DNA of 64,000 bases, taken from NCBI RefSeq assembly GCF_024169655.1, contig NZ_JALJWV010000001.1:501001-565000 (forward strand), given 5' to 3'. Under the pieces are notes generated by a model, which made no database searches, was not told where the DNA came from, and saw only the letters and a list, made by a program, of their open reading frames with translations. Both the position numbers and the translations under genes were made by a program. Each line of letters starts with the position of its first letter. Positions within the stretch are counted from its first letter, which is position 1. This document shows positions 29,794-39,800 of the stretch, piece by piece. Origin of the DNA: Pseudomonas marginalis (GTDB lineage: Bacteria; Pseudomonadota; Gammaproteobacteria; Pseudomonadales; Pseudomonadaceae).

Positions 29794-30684
29794 ATGTCGC
29801 AGTCGTTAGCCACGCGTTACCCCTTGGTGCTGGTGCCGGGCATGCTGGGGTTTGTGCGCCTGGGGTTGTTTCCTTACTGGTATGGCATCGTCCCGGCGCT
29901 GCGGGCGGGTGGGGCGCAGGTGTTTGCGGTGCAGGTGGCGCCGCTCGATTCGAGCGAGGTGCGCGGTGCGCAGTTGCTGGTGCAGGTCGAGCGGATTCGC
30001 CGCGAAACCGGCGCCGACAAGGTCAACCTGATCGGCCATAGCCAGGGCGCGCTCACCGCGCGTTATGCCGCCGCCAAGCGCCCGGACTGGATCGCGTCGG
30101 TGACGTCGGTGGCCGGGCCCAATCACGGCTCGGAGCTGGCGGATTATTTCCATACCCATTACCCGATGGACAGCGTCAAAGGCCGGATCGTCAGCGCGCT
30201 GTTTCATCTGGTCGCCGCCGTCATGAGCCTGCTCGAAACCGGCTACCGTGGCCCGCGCTTCAAGGCGGACCTGCACGCCTCGCACCAGTCGCTGACCAGT
30301 GCGGGGGTGGCGTTGTTTAATCGTGAATATCCCCAGGGATTGCCGCAGACGTGGGGCGGGCAGGGCGCCGCAGAGGTGAATGGCGTGCGCTATTACTCGT
30401 GGTCCGGCACCTTGCAACCGGGTAAGACCGATCGCGGGCGCAACCTGTTCGATGGCACGAATCGCAGTTGTCGCCTGTTCGCCCGCAGCTTCGTGCGTGA
30501 GAAGGGCCAGTGCGATGGCATGGTCGGACGCTACAGCTCACACCTGGGCACGGTGATCGGCGATGACTACGCCCTCGACCATTTCGATATCGTCAACCAG
30601 TCGCTGGGGTTGGTGGGCAAGGGGGCGGAGCCGATCCGCTTGTTCGTCGAGCATGCGCAGCGGCTCAAGGCGGCCGGGGTGTAG
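29794..30684 (+). CDS. Triacylglycerol lipase (family I) without signal peptide
   Basis: The 296-residue alpha/beta hydrolase begins directly with YPLVLVPGMLGF, the start of the lipase fold. The nucleophile Ser is in LIGHSQGAL, the acid Asp in QCDGMVGRYSSHLG and the His in YALDHFDIVNQSLG. The last two segments are very close to the P. aeruginosa/Burkholderia lipase active site. No export signal is visible even when the frame is extended upstream, and no lipase foldase gene is adjacent. It may act inside the cell or leave by an unconventional route, like the signal-less P. fragi-type lipases. Start ATG 29794. Confidence 0.87.
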   Translation: MSQSLATRYPLVLVPGMLGFVRLGLFPYWYGIVPALRAGGAQVFAVQVAPLDSSEVRGAQLLVQVERIRRETGADKVNLIGHSQGALTARYAAAKRPDWIASVTSVAGPNHGSELADYFHTHYPMDSVKGRIVSALFHLVAAVMSLLETGYRGPRFKADLHASHQSLTSAGVALFNREYPQGLPQTWGGQGAAEVNGVRYYSWSGTLQPGKTDRGRNLFDGTNRSCRLFARSFVREKGQCDGMVGRYSSHLGTVIGDDYALDHFDIVNQSLGLVGKGAEPIRLFVEHAQRLKAAGV

Positions 30685-30706
30685 CAGGTGCACCGCGTTA
30701 TCGTTC

Positions 30707-30787
30707 ATCGGGGGCAAGCCCCCTCCCACATTGGACCGCGTTCGCCCTGGCGCCTCGGTCAACTGTGGGAGGGGGCTTGCCCCCGAT
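30707..30787. repeat. REP pair between convergent lipase and EamA genes
   Basis: Two inverted canonical copies. CCGCGTTATCGTT (30693-30705) immediately precedes the left arm. Confidence 0.85.
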
Positions 30788-30796
30788 AGCGATAGC

Positions 30797-31684
30797 TCAG
30801 GCAACGCCCAGCTTACGCCCGACCGGCGTGGTCCAGCGCTCCGACAAAATCACCCCGCCCAACGTCAACAGCCCGCCCACCAGGTGATACAGCGCCAACT
30901 CTTCCTTCAACACCAGGGCCGCGATCAGTGCGGTAATCAGCGGCAGCAGGTTGAAAAACAACGTGGTGCGGCTCGGCCCCAGGGTTTTCACCGAGTGCAT
31001 CCAGGCCAACGGCGCGAGCATTGAGGCCAGCAGGCAGGCGTACAGCACCAACGGGATATTCGCCCAGCCCAGCCCGGCTTTTGCCGAAAACAGGAACAGC
31101 GGAAACAGCACCACCACCGCCACCAGCACCTGCAAATACAGCAACACCAACGGCGGCAGGCGCAGCTGCCATTTTTTCAACAGGGTGCTATAGACCGCGT
31201 AGGCCAGGGTGGCGACCAGCATCATCGCGTCGCCCAGGTTGACCCCGTGTTGCAGCAACGCGCCCAGGCTACCGGACGACACCACCACCACCACGCCGGC
31301 GAACGACAGCACCGCGCCGCTCAGTGCACCAAACGTCAGGCGTTGGCCGAGGCTGATGATCGCCGCCGTCAACGCCATCAATGGCATCAGCGACAGGATG
31401 ATGCCCATGTTGGTGGCGCTGGTCAGCGACGCGGCGTAATAGGCCAGGCTTTGATACACCGCCATGCCCAGCACGCCGAGGATAAAAATCTTGCCCAGGT
31501 TCGGGCGGATGACCGGCCAATGGGCAATCACCGGCTTGAGCATGAACGGGGTAAACAGCAGCGCCGCCAACAACCAGCGGTAGAAGCCGATTTCAGCAGG
31601 GAAGATCGAACCCACGGCCAGTTTGTTGACCACGGTGTTGCCGGCCCAGATGAAAATGGCCAGCAGGGGATACGCGTATTGCAT
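30797..31684 (-). CDS. EamA/DMT-superfamily transporter
   Basis: The 295-residue membrane protein has about ten hydrophobic spans in two EamA halves (each near 135 residues); the second half is marked by ASMLAPLAWMHSVKTLGPSRTTLFFNLLPLITALIAALVLKEEL. Such proteins export metabolites such as amino acids or nucleosides. It is divergent from an AraC regulator with a perfect inverted repeat between, so it is likely the target of that regulator. Start ATG 31684. Confidence 0.85.
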   Translation of the reverse strand: MQYAYPLLAIFIWAGNTVVNKLAVGSIFPAEIGFYRWLLAALLFTPFMLKPVIAHWPVIRPNLGKIFILGVLGMAVYQSLAYYAASLTSATNMGIILSLMPLMALTAAIISLGQRLTFGALSGAVLSFAGVVVVVSSGSLGALLQHGVNLGDAMMLVATLAYAVYSTLLKKWQLRLPPLVLLYLQVLVAVVVLFPLFLFSAKAGLGWANIPLVLYACLLASMLAPLAWMHSVKTLGPSRTTLFFNLLPLITALIAALVLKEELALYHLVGGLLTLGGVILSERWTTPVGRKLGVA

Positions 31685-31724
31685 TGAAAGCAACCCAGTG
31701 TGTTGATGAGACGGGATTATCCCC

Positions 31725-31779
31725 TGTCTGGATCGAAGCCTATACTGCGATCCAGACAAACGACCTCTGAATCCAGACA
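31725..31779. promoter_or_regulatory. Candidate AraC operator: perfect 11-bp inverted repeat plus a third half-site
   Basis: TGTCTGGATCG (31725-31735) and CGATCCAGACA (31748-31758) are exact reverse complements with a 12-base spacer that holds TATACT, a -10-like hexamer. A further direct half-site ATCCAGACA is at 31771-31779, three bases before the AraC gene start. The position in the 97-base gap between divergent genes suggests dual control. Confidence 0.7.
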
Positions 31780-31781
31780 AC

Positions 31782-32570
31782 ATGCCCAGACACACCGTCC
31801 GCCTTGCGGATTTTCCCAGCCTGCCGAGCCCGGTGTACTTCCGTTACTCCGATTTTGCCCCGAACACCGAATGCACTCCGCACCGGCACTTCTGGGGTTC
31901 GTTGGATTATTCGGCGAGCGGGGTGATGCGCATGGAAGTGGCCGGCAGTCGCTTTATGTCGCCGCCGCAGTACGCGGTGTGGATACCGCCGGACACCGAG
32001 CACAGTTCCTACAATGCCCAGGCCATTGTCTACCGCTCGGTGGGCCTTGCCCCGCCGTTGTGCGCGCAACTGCCCAAGCAGCCTTGTACCTTGGCGATCA
32101 GCGATATCCTCAAGGCGATCCTCAGCGACTTCGCCCAACGTGATGTCAACATCCCCCACACCGAAGCCGATATCCGCCTGGCCCAGGTGCTGGTGGACCA
32201 GCTCAAGCAAGCCCCGATCCACGATGGTTTCCTGCCCTACGCGCGCCAATCCGGGCTGCTCGGCGTGCTCGAAGGCATGCAGGCCGAACCGGGGGATAAC
32301 CGCCCCCTGGCGCAATGGGCCGAGCAGGTGCATGTGAGCGAACGCACCCTGGCCCGCCAGTTTGTGCGCGAACTGGGCATGAGCTTCGGCGAATGGCGCC
32401 AGCGCCTGCGCTACCTGGCAGCGATCGAAGCCCTCGACAGCCCGCGCAGCGTGCAACAGGTGGCCTTCGACCTCGGCTACAGCACTGCCTCGGCGTTTAT
32501 CGCCATGTTCCAGCGCCACGCCGGCTGTACCCCGGAGCAGTACCGACGGGCGAACATTCGCGGCCGGTGA
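31782..32570 (+). CDS. AraC-family transcriptional regulator
   Basis: The 262-residue protein has an N-terminal cupin (TPHRHFWGSLDYSASGVMRMEV) and two C-terminal AraC helix-turn-helix motifs: LAQWAEQVHVSERTLARQFVRELG and QQVAFDLGYSTASAFIAMFQRHAGCTPEQYRR. The layout and the adjacent efflux gene resemble NimR/NimT of E. coli, a drug-export pair; the ligand here is unknown. It starts at ATG 31782, next to the operator repeat, so self-regulation is likely. Confidence 0.85.
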   Translation: MPRHTVRLADFPSLPSPVYFRYSDFAPNTECTPHRHFWGSLDYSASGVMRMEVAGSRFMSPPQYAVWIPPDTEHSSYNAQAIVYRSVGLAPPLCAQLPKQPCTLAISDILKAILSDFAQRDVNIPHTEADIRLAQVLVDQLKQAPIHDGFLPYARQSGLLGVLEGMQAEPGDNRPLAQWAEQVHVSERTLARQFVRELGMSFGEWRQRLRYLAAIEALDSPRSVQQVAFDLGYSTASAFIAMFQRHAGCTPEQYRRANIRGR

Positions 32571-32641
32571 ATATGTAACAGGGTTTGGCTACACTCGTCG
32601 GTAGGCCGTGCCCTCCGGCACGGTAACAGGGAGAAAACTCC

Positions 32642-32941
32642 ATGAAGATGCTGCGAATTCCGTTGTTGATGATGGGCCTGATGCTGTGTTCCCAAGGCTT
32701 TGCCGCTACCGCCCAGCAAAATAAAATGACCACCTGCAATGCCGAGGCCACCACCAAGACGCTCAAGGGCGACGAGCGCAAGGCCTTCATGAAAACCTGC
32801 CTGTCGGCGCCGGCGGCCAATGACGCGAAGACATTGACCCCGCAGCAGCAGAAGATGAAGGATTGCAATGCGTCGGCGAAAACCAAGGCGCTGACTGGCG
32901 ACGCACGCAAGACGTTCATGAGCACCTGCCTCAAAGGCTGA
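32642..32941 (+). CDS. psiF: PsiF-repeat periplasmic protein
   Basis: The 99-residue precursor has a signal peptide (MLRIPLLMMGLMLCSQGFAA) and two PsiF repeats, KMTTCNAEATTKTLKGDERK and KMKDCNASAKTKALTGDARK, each followed by a second cysteine (AFMKTC, TFMSTC). E. coli psiF is phosphate-starvation inducible; function is unknown. No Pho box was recognised in the 70-base leader. AGGGAG precedes the ATG. Confidence 0.85.
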   Translation: MKMLRIPLLMMGLMLCSQGFAATAQQNKMTTCNAEATTKTLKGDERKAFMKTCLSAPAANDAKTLTPQQQKMKDCNASAKTKALTGDARKTFMSTCLKG

Positions 32942-32968
32942 TTGCGATTTCGCGGCCGCTGAAGATCA

Positions 32969-33020
32969 AATGTGTGAGGCTGGCTTGCCTGCGATAGCGC
33001 GCCAGCTCCCACACTTGATC
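32969..33020. repeat. Degenerate REP-like hairpin
   Basis: TGTGTGAGGCTGGC...GCCAGCTCCCACACTTGA: arms GCTGGC/GCCAGC with TGTG/CACA flanks, an eroded relative of the REP families. It lies after psiF. Confidence 0.55.
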
Positions 33021-33102
33021 GCATTCACCACCGATCCCCTCGCTTGATTCCCCCAAGGCTGGCAGACTGCCCATCCTTTAACGCCGTTCGTTTTGAGGCT
33101 GT

Positions 33103-34116
33103 ATGCCAACGTTTTCTCAGCGTCACGTGTTGTTGCTGGCCAGTTACATCATCATTTTCGGCGGGTTACTGCTGGTTCTGCCGCTGAAGTTACTGCCCAG
33201 CCTGCTGGCCGGTCTGTTGGTGTTTGAACTGGTCAACATGCTTACCCCTCAACTGCAACGGCTGATCGAAGGTCGGCGTGCGCGCTGGCTCGCCGTCGCC
33301 TTGCTCGGCACCTTGATCGTCAGCGTGTTGGCCCTGATCTTTGCCGGCGCGATCAGCTTCCTGCTCCACGAAGCGGAAAACCCCGGGGCCTCCCTCGACA
33401 AATTCATGGGCGTGGTCGACCGCGCGCGCGGCCAGTTGCCGCCGTTCCTCGACGCCTACCTGCCCGCCAGCGCCGCCGAATTCCGGGTGGCCATTGGCGA
33501 CTGGATCAGCAAACACCTGAGCGACCTGCAACTGGTGGGCAAAGATGCCGCCCACATGTTCGTCACCCTGCTGATCGGCATGGTGCTCGGCGCGATCATC
33601 GCGCTGCAGCGCATCCCTGACCTGACCAAGCGCAAACCCCTGGCCGCCGCGCTGTTCGATCGTCTGCACCTGTTGGTCCAGGCGTTTCGCAACATCGTCT
33701 TTGCACAGATCAAGATCGCCGCCCTCAACACCGTGTTTACCGCCGTGTTCCTCGCGGTGGTGCTGCCGCTGTGCGGGATTCACCTGCCGCTGACCAAAAC
33801 CCTGATCGTGCTGACCTTCCTGCTCGGCCTGCTGCCGGTGATCGGCAACCTGATGTCCAACACCCTGATCACCATCGTCGCGCTGTCGCTGTCGATCTGG
33901 GTGGCGGTGGCGGCGCTGGGGTATTTGATCGTGATCCACAAGGTCGAGTACTTCCTCAATGCGCGGATCGTCGGCGGGCAGATCAGTGCCAAATCCTGGG
34001 AGTTGTTGTTGGCGATGCTGGTGTTCGAGGCCGCGTTCGGCCTGCCGGGCGTGGTGGCGGGGCCGATTTACTACGCGTATTTGAAGAGTGAGCTGAAGCT
34101 CGGCGGGATGGTTTGA
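33103..34116 (+). CDS. AI-2E/PerM-family membrane transporter
   Basis: The 337-residue protein has about eight membrane spans with the family C-terminal segment YFLNARIVGGQISAKSWELLLAMLVFEAAFGLPGVVAGPIYYAYLKSEL. The family includes Na+/H+ antiporters and the autoinducer-2 exporter TqsA, and the substrate cannot be predicted. Monocistronic; a REP pair follows. Confidence 0.85.
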   Translation: MPTFSQRHVLLLASYIIIFGGLLLVLPLKLLPSLLAGLLVFELVNMLTPQLQRLIEGRRARWLAVALLGTLIVSVLALIFAGAISFLLHEAENPGASLDKFMGVVDRARGQLPPFLDAYLPASAAEFRVAIGDWISKHLSDLQLVGKDAAHMFVTLLIGMVLGAIIALQRIPDLTKRKPLAAALFDRLHLLVQAFRNIVFAQIKIAALNTVFTAVFLAVVLPLCGIHLPLTKTLIVLTFLLGLLPVIGNLMSNTLITIVALSLSIWVAVAALGYLIVIHKVEYFLNARIVGGQISAKSWELLLAMLVFEAAFGLPGVVAGPIYYAYLKSELKLGGMV

Positions 34117-34117
34117 A

Positions 34118-34192
34118 TGTGGAAGGGGCGATGTGTCAGTCAATATTCCTGGTGACTGACCCACTGCAATCGGGGGCAAGCCCCCTCCCACA
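34118..34192. repeat. REP pair, left copy truncated
   Basis: The left arm is reduced to TGTGGAAGGGGCGATG; the right copy is complete. Between convergent PerM-like and Hsp70-like genes. Confidence 0.75.
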
Positions 34193-34227
34193 TTTTGATT
34201 TTCAGTGCCAGTGAGTTGGGGGGCAGA

Positions 34228-35496
34228 TCAGCTGCCGTAACGCTTACTGGCCTCAATCGCCAACCCACTACCGATACTGCCGAAGATATTCCCTTCCACA
34301 TGCCGCGCATTCGGCAGCATCGCCGAGATGCTGTGGCGCAGCGCCGGAATGCCGCTGGAACCGCCGGTAAAGAACACCGTGTCCACCTGCGCCACATCCA
34401 CCGACGCGTCGGCGAGCAATTGGGTGACGCTGTTACGCACGCGCTCCAGCAGCGCATCGATGGCCGACTCGAACAACGCACGGCTCAGGTCCACGCTCAA
34501 CCCTGGCTCCACCCGGTCGAGCAGCACATGGCGGCTGTCTTCGTGGGTCAGCTGGATCTTGGTTTCTTCCACTTCCATCGCCAACCAGTGCCCGGCCCGC
34601 TGTTCGATCAGTTTGAACAGGCGGTCGATGCCGCCGGTGTCTTCGATGTCGTAGCGCATGCTGCCCAACGCCAGCTGGGATTTTTGCGAGTACACCGAGT
34701 TGATGGTGTGCCAAGTGGCCAGGTTCATGTGATGGCTGGTGGGCATGTACGCGCCGCTTTTCATGCGGCTGCCGTAGCCGAACAGCGGCATCATGCCGGC
34801 CAGCGAGAGCTGTTTGTCGAAGTCGGTACCGCCGATGTGCACGCCGCCGGTGGCGAGGATGTCGTCGTGGCGGTTGTCGTTGTGACGACGGTCCGGCGAC
34901 AGGCGCACCAGCGAGAAGTCCGAGGTACCGCCGCCGATGTCGACAATCAGCACCAGCTCTTCTTTTTCGATGGTGGACTCGTAGTCGAAGGCCGCGGCAA
35001 TCGGTTCGTACTGGAACGAGATGTCCTTGAAACCGATCTTGCGTGCCACGTCGACCAAGGTGTTTTCGGCTTCCTGGTCGGCCATCGGGTCGTCATCGAC
35101 GAAGAACACCGGGCGACCCAGCACCACTTCTTCGAACTCGCGGCCGGCGGCGGTTTCGGCACGGCTCTTGAGTTGGCCGATAAACAGCGCCAGCAAGTCG
35201 GTGAACGGCATCGCGGTGCCCAGCACGCTGGTGTCATGCTTGATCAGCTTGGAACCCAGCAGGCTCTTGAGCGAGCGCATCAGCCGGCCTTCGTAGTTCT
35301 CCAGGTATTCGTGCAGCGCCAGGCGACCGTAGACCGGGCGGCGCTCCTCGAAGTTGAAGAACACCACCGACGGCAAGGTGATTTTGTCGTCCTCCAGCGC
35401 GATAAGCGTTTCCATGCCGGGGCGAATCCAGCCGACGGTGGAGTTGGACGTGCCAAAGTCGATGCCGCAGGCACGGGCTGGGGATGGGTTTTTCAT
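34228..35496 (-). CDS. Hsp70-like chaperone (YegD type)
   Basis: The 422-residue protein has the actin-like ATPase fold of Hsp70: ACGIDFGTSNSTVGW at residue 9, VDIGGGTSDFSLVRL near 200 and FFTGGSSGIPALR near 380. It ends soon after the ATPase domain and lacks the DnaK substrate-binding region. The E. coli relative is YegD. Start ATG 35496. It is divergent from cbpA, a J-domain protein, which suggests a possible functional link. Confidence 0.88.
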   Translation of the reverse strand: MKNPSPARACGIDFGTSNSTVGWIRPGMETLIALEDDKITLPSVVFFNFEERRPVYGRLALHEYLENYEGRLMRSLKSLLGSKLIKHDTSVLGTAMPFTDLLALFIGQLKSRAETAAGREFEEVVLGRPVFFVDDDPMADQEAENTLVDVARKIGFKDISFQYEPIAAAFDYESTIEKEELVLIVDIGGGTSDFSLVRLSPDRRHNDNRHDDILATGGVHIGGTDFDKQLSLAGMMPLFGYGSRMKSGAYMPTSHHMNLATWHTINSVYSQKSQLALGSMRYDIEDTGGIDRLFKLIEQRAGHWLAMEVEETKIQLTHEDSRHVLLDRVEPGLSVDLSRALFESAIDALLERVRNSVTQLLADASVDVAQVDTVFFTGGSSGIPALRHSISAMLPNARHVEGNIFGSIGSGLAIEASKRYGS

Positions 35497-35783
35497 GTCT
35501 ATCGGGTTCCGGTTGAAAAACGGCCGCGCAGTGTATGCCACCCGCGTGCAGATGCGTAGGCCGACGATCTGTTAAATAGCCGGCGCCGCGCCTTGAAAGG
35601 CCAGCGTTTGCCCCCAACTTGTCCCGCATACCGTCGGTGGCTGCAAGATTATTCATGCGGTGCCGATAAACTACTAGACGCAGCCATCGGCTTGGGATTG
35701 AGTTCAGTCAATCCAAACGCTGCAAACCGGCGCATGCTGTGCCCTTGGCTGTGCGATATCGATGACGGAGGGTGACCCCCCAG

Positions 35784-36728
35784 ATGGACTTTAAAGACTA
35801 TTACAAGATCCTTGGCGTGGAGCCGACGGCGGACGACAAGGCGATCAAGACCGCCTATCGCAAGCTGGCGCGCAAATATCACCCGGACGTGAGCAAGGAA
35901 AAAGACGCCGAAGCCAAGTTCAAGGACGCGTCTGAAGCCTATGAAGCGCTGAAAAGCGCCGACAAGCGCGCCGAGTACGACGAGTTGCGCAAATACGGTC
36001 AGCATGGCCAGCCGTTCCAGGGGCCACCGGGCTGGCAGAGCCGTGGCGGCTACAGTGGCGGCGAGGATCAGGGGGATTTTTCGGACTTCTTCAGCTCGAT
36101 CTTCGGCGCCCGTGGCGACGGCTTCGGCGGCGGTCAGCGCCGCAGTACCGGGCGCAAAGGCCAGGACGTGGAGATGCAACTGTCGGTGTTTCTTGAAGAG
36201 ACGCTGTCCACCGAGTCCAAGCAGATCAGCTTCCAGGTACCGCAATACGACGCTTCGGGCCGGCATGTCAGCAACACCGTCAAGAGCCTGAACGTGAAGA
36301 TCCCCTCCGGGGTCACCGACGGGGAGCGCATCCGCCTCAAAGGCCAGGGCGCGCCGGGCATTGGCGGTGGGGCCAACGGTGATCTGTACCTGATCGTCAA
36401 GTTTGCGCCGCACCCAAAATTCGAGGTTGAAGGCGAAAACCTGGTGATCAGCGTGCCGGTGGCGCCGTGGGAACTGGCGTTGGGCACCGAAGTTGCCGTG
36501 CCGACCCTGACCGGCAAGATCAACCTCAAGGTCCCGGCCGGCAGCCAGAACGGCCAGCGCATGCGCGCCAAGGGCCATGGCCTGATGAACAAGGGCGGGC
36601 AGCGCGGTTATCTGTTCATCCAACTGAAAGTGGTGATGCCCAAAGAGGCCAGCGAGGAAGTGCTCGGGTTGTGGAAGGCACTGGCCGACAGCGCCGCCTT
36701 CGATCCGCGCAAAGGCTGGAACAACTGA
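35784..36728 (+). CDS. cbpA: Curved-DNA-binding J-domain co-chaperone CbpA
   Basis: The 314-residue protein has an N-terminal J domain ([37 protein letters not shown] with the HPD motif), a Gly/Phe-rich linker at about 75-125 and two DnaJ C-terminal beta domains, but no cysteine-rich zinc region. This is the CbpA layout: a DnaK partner that also binds curved DNA. The usual modulator gene cbpM is not found after it; only 87 bases separate it from the giant NEL gene. ATG 35784 is used; the GGAGGG is about 12 bases away, which is long. Confidence 0.9.
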   Translation: MDFKDYYKILGVEPTADDKAIKTAYRKLARKYHPDVSKEKDAEAKFKDASEAYEALKSADKRAEYDELRKYGQHGQPFQGPPGWQSRGGYSGGEDQGDFSDFFSSIFGARGDGFGGGQRRSTGRKGQDVEMQLSVFLEETLSTESKQISFQVPQYDASGRHVSNTVKSLNVKIPSGVTDGERIRLKGQGAPGIGGGANGDLYLIVKFAPHPKFEVEGENLVISVPVAPWELALGTEVAVPTLTGKINLKVPAGSQNGQRMRAKGHGLMNKGGQRGYLFIQLKVVMPKEASEEVLGLWKALADSAAFDPRKGWNN

Positions 36729-36815
36729 TCCACCCGGGCAACTGTCTTGCATAGTTAGGCCCAGGCCCGTGGGGGCCATGAATAAGCTGCTCATTTTCAC
36801 AATGAGGTACTTTTC

Positions 36816-39800
36816 ATGGCCCACGCTCAAGCCCCGCTCCCTCCGGGAGACCAGGGGCAGCACTACGCAACGCTCGCCAGCCTGATTCCGCAGGCACTCG
36901 TCAAAGCCTCCCCACACAACCGCGCTGCGCTGCGCCAGCTCAGCCCTGAGCTGCCTGGCTGGTACATCTCGACCAGCCTGCAGCAAAAAGACACGCTCAA
37001 GACCTTCATCGACGCCAGCTGGAACTCATTGAGCCAATGGGAAGCGCAGATGGCGAAGCTGCAGACGGTCACGGAGTTCGCCCAACCGTTGTTGGAAGCC
37101 GCATTAAAAGACGCCGGTTACACGCTGGATGTGCAGCAAACGTATCTGCTGCTGTATGTCCCGGCAGAAGACGCCTTCGGTCGGCAAACGGGCGGGTTCA
37201 AGACCAAGACGTTTTCCCTGCTGCAAGCGGCGCTGAACAACTTTGAAGCGCCGGAAGCGGCGCCCGGCTTTTTCAACAGTGCTTCAGGTTTCATCTCCCG
37301 GCCCGATGATGACACCGGTCGTTTTGAGCGGGTCGCTACCGCGCTTCCCATCGATACGTTTGTCACGCTCTGCCGTGAGCTGGACCTGGGCGCTCAGTAC
37401 CAGGCCTACCTCAATGGTCACCTGCGCTCGGGCAATGTGATCGATGATGCGTTGTTGCGCCTGCGCTTTACCACGTGGAAAAAAGACGCCCTCAAGGTGG
37501 AGGCGCACCTCGCGTTGCTCAAGGGGGATATCGGCGCCGATGATTTTGCGTTGCTGTTGAGAGTGGCCAACGGCGAGAAAGACATCCGGATTGGCGACAA
37601 ACAGATCTGGTACAGCACGCCGTGCCTGATGCACCTGCGGCTTCAAGGCTGTTTGCTCATCGAACCGAGCGTGATCCGGCGTTATGGCACCTGGTTTATC
37701 GCCTGGTTTCCCGACGATCCGGTCCAGCCGATCAAGCGCTATGAGTCGTTTGCCGAATTCCGCCAGGACATGACGGACCGCCTGACCCACGGCACGCAAG
37801 ACGACGACCGATCCAAGGGCATCGAACCCACGCAATACCAGGTGTTTTTCAGCCGTTTCGTCGCCAAAAAGGACCGCCCCTATTACTTTCGCCGGTTGAC
37901 TGAGCTGGTCAAAGACGCGCCACAACAGTCTTGGGCGGTGCAGTGGATGCGCTCGGAGCGTGGGCAGTTCTGGTCAAAACTGCTCGCCCCGACGCCGTTC
38001 ACCCAGGTGCTGGGTGACCCCGCCCATACCGTTCGAATCCCCATCAAAGGCCCGAATCTGGATATCAACAGCGACCCGATCAAGGGGCTCTGGAGCGTTA
38101 TCGACCTGTGGGACGAACTCTACGAAAGCCAACTCGAGCGTTTGCTCGACGATGGGCTCGCCGACGCGATTACGACCGCGCACACCGATGCCGCCAACCG
38201 CTCCCGCCGTTGGTCGCACTACCTGGGCCTGGGCATGTTGGTGTTGAACACGGTCTCGATGGTGGTGCCGCCGTTGGGGTATGCGATGCTGGCGGTCACG
38301 GCCGCGCAGTTGTTGCATGAAGTATTTGACGGGGTGCATGAGCTGAGCACGGGCGACCGCGAGGCCGGCTGGTTGCACTTGGGCGATGTGTTGGAAAGCC
38401 TGGTGATGCTCGGTGCGGGCGCGGTGGTGTTCCACTTTACCGTCTCGCCGTTTATCGAAGGCCTGAAGCTGGTCAAGTTGCCCGACGGCAAAGTTCGGCT
38501 GTGGAAGCCGGACTTGAAACCCTATGTGCGCAACATCAACATCGCCACCGACTCGCAGCCCTCGGCCGAAGGGTTGCACACCTACGGTCGCGACCAGATC
38601 CTGTTGCTGGAAGGCCAACCCCTGGAGCTGAAAAAGGACCCGTACCCCGGCAAATATCGCATTCAACACCCGCGCCGCCCCGATGCCTACCAGCCTGAGA
38701 TCCGCCACAACGGTTCCGGTGGCTGGCGCCATGAAGTGGAGCAGCCGCGGGGTTGGCGACAACCACGCCTGATGCGACGTCTGGGGCCGTCCATGGACGC
38801 CTTCGAGGACATCGAACTGGAGCAGATTCGCACGGTCTGTGACGTGGATGACGATGCGCTGCGCCGTGTGCATAGCGAGAGCGAGGCGCCGCCCGCCGTG
38901 CTCCTCGACACGGCCAGCCAGTTTCAGGCCTATGCCGATGCGGTGACGGTAAGCGAGCTGATCCGCAGCGGCAACCTGTCCAGCCCGCTGGCCCAGTATG
39001 CCGTGCCGTTGACGGTCGAACTGCCCGGCTGGCCGGCGGCGTGGGCTATCGAGGTGGTCGAAGGTTCGGGCGCGGCGGCCAAGCGCGTGCGTTATGCGCC
39101 TGTGGGGCCGCCAGCGACGCAGGTGATCAACCTCGACATGGCCGACCTGATGGCCGGCAAACTGCCCGAGCGGGTCGTCCAGGCGCTCAGTCGCGAGCAG
39201 GTGGCGCACATCCTGCGTCAGTTCTTTCAGTACATTCCCGAAGACAACAGCGCACGCGTGACGCTGGTGCAGTCGGCCCTGGCCGATTTTGCGGTCGGGC
39301 AACGCGCGCGGTTGTTCAATAGCTTATACGCCGGCCAGGCGCCCGCCGCCGACTCGGCGCTGCAAGTGCTGCAGCGGGATTTCAAAGGGTTGTCGAACGC
39401 CATGGGCCGCGAGCTGCTCGATACTGCGCCCGCAGCTGCGCTGGCCAGCCTCAAAAACACCGGCAAGCTGCCGCTGGCGCTGGCCCGGCAGGCGCGCGGC
39501 ATGCAGCGCCAGATGCGCCTGGTGCGCGCTTATCAAGGCTTATACCTGGAGGCGCTGGCCGGCCCGGACACCGAGACACTGGTGCTCAACACCCTCGAAA
39601 CGCTGCCCGGCTGGCAAGACGACTTGCGCCTGGAGGTGCGCGAACATGACTATGACGGCACATTGCGCGCCAGTTTCGGCCCCATCGATGCGAGCAGCCG
39701 CAAGGTGCTGGTATGGGTTGCCCGAGGTCGCTATCAGCCGTTCGATGAAGAAGCCAACGCACTGTCCGGCATCAACAGTTTCTATGGGGCGATCCAGCAT

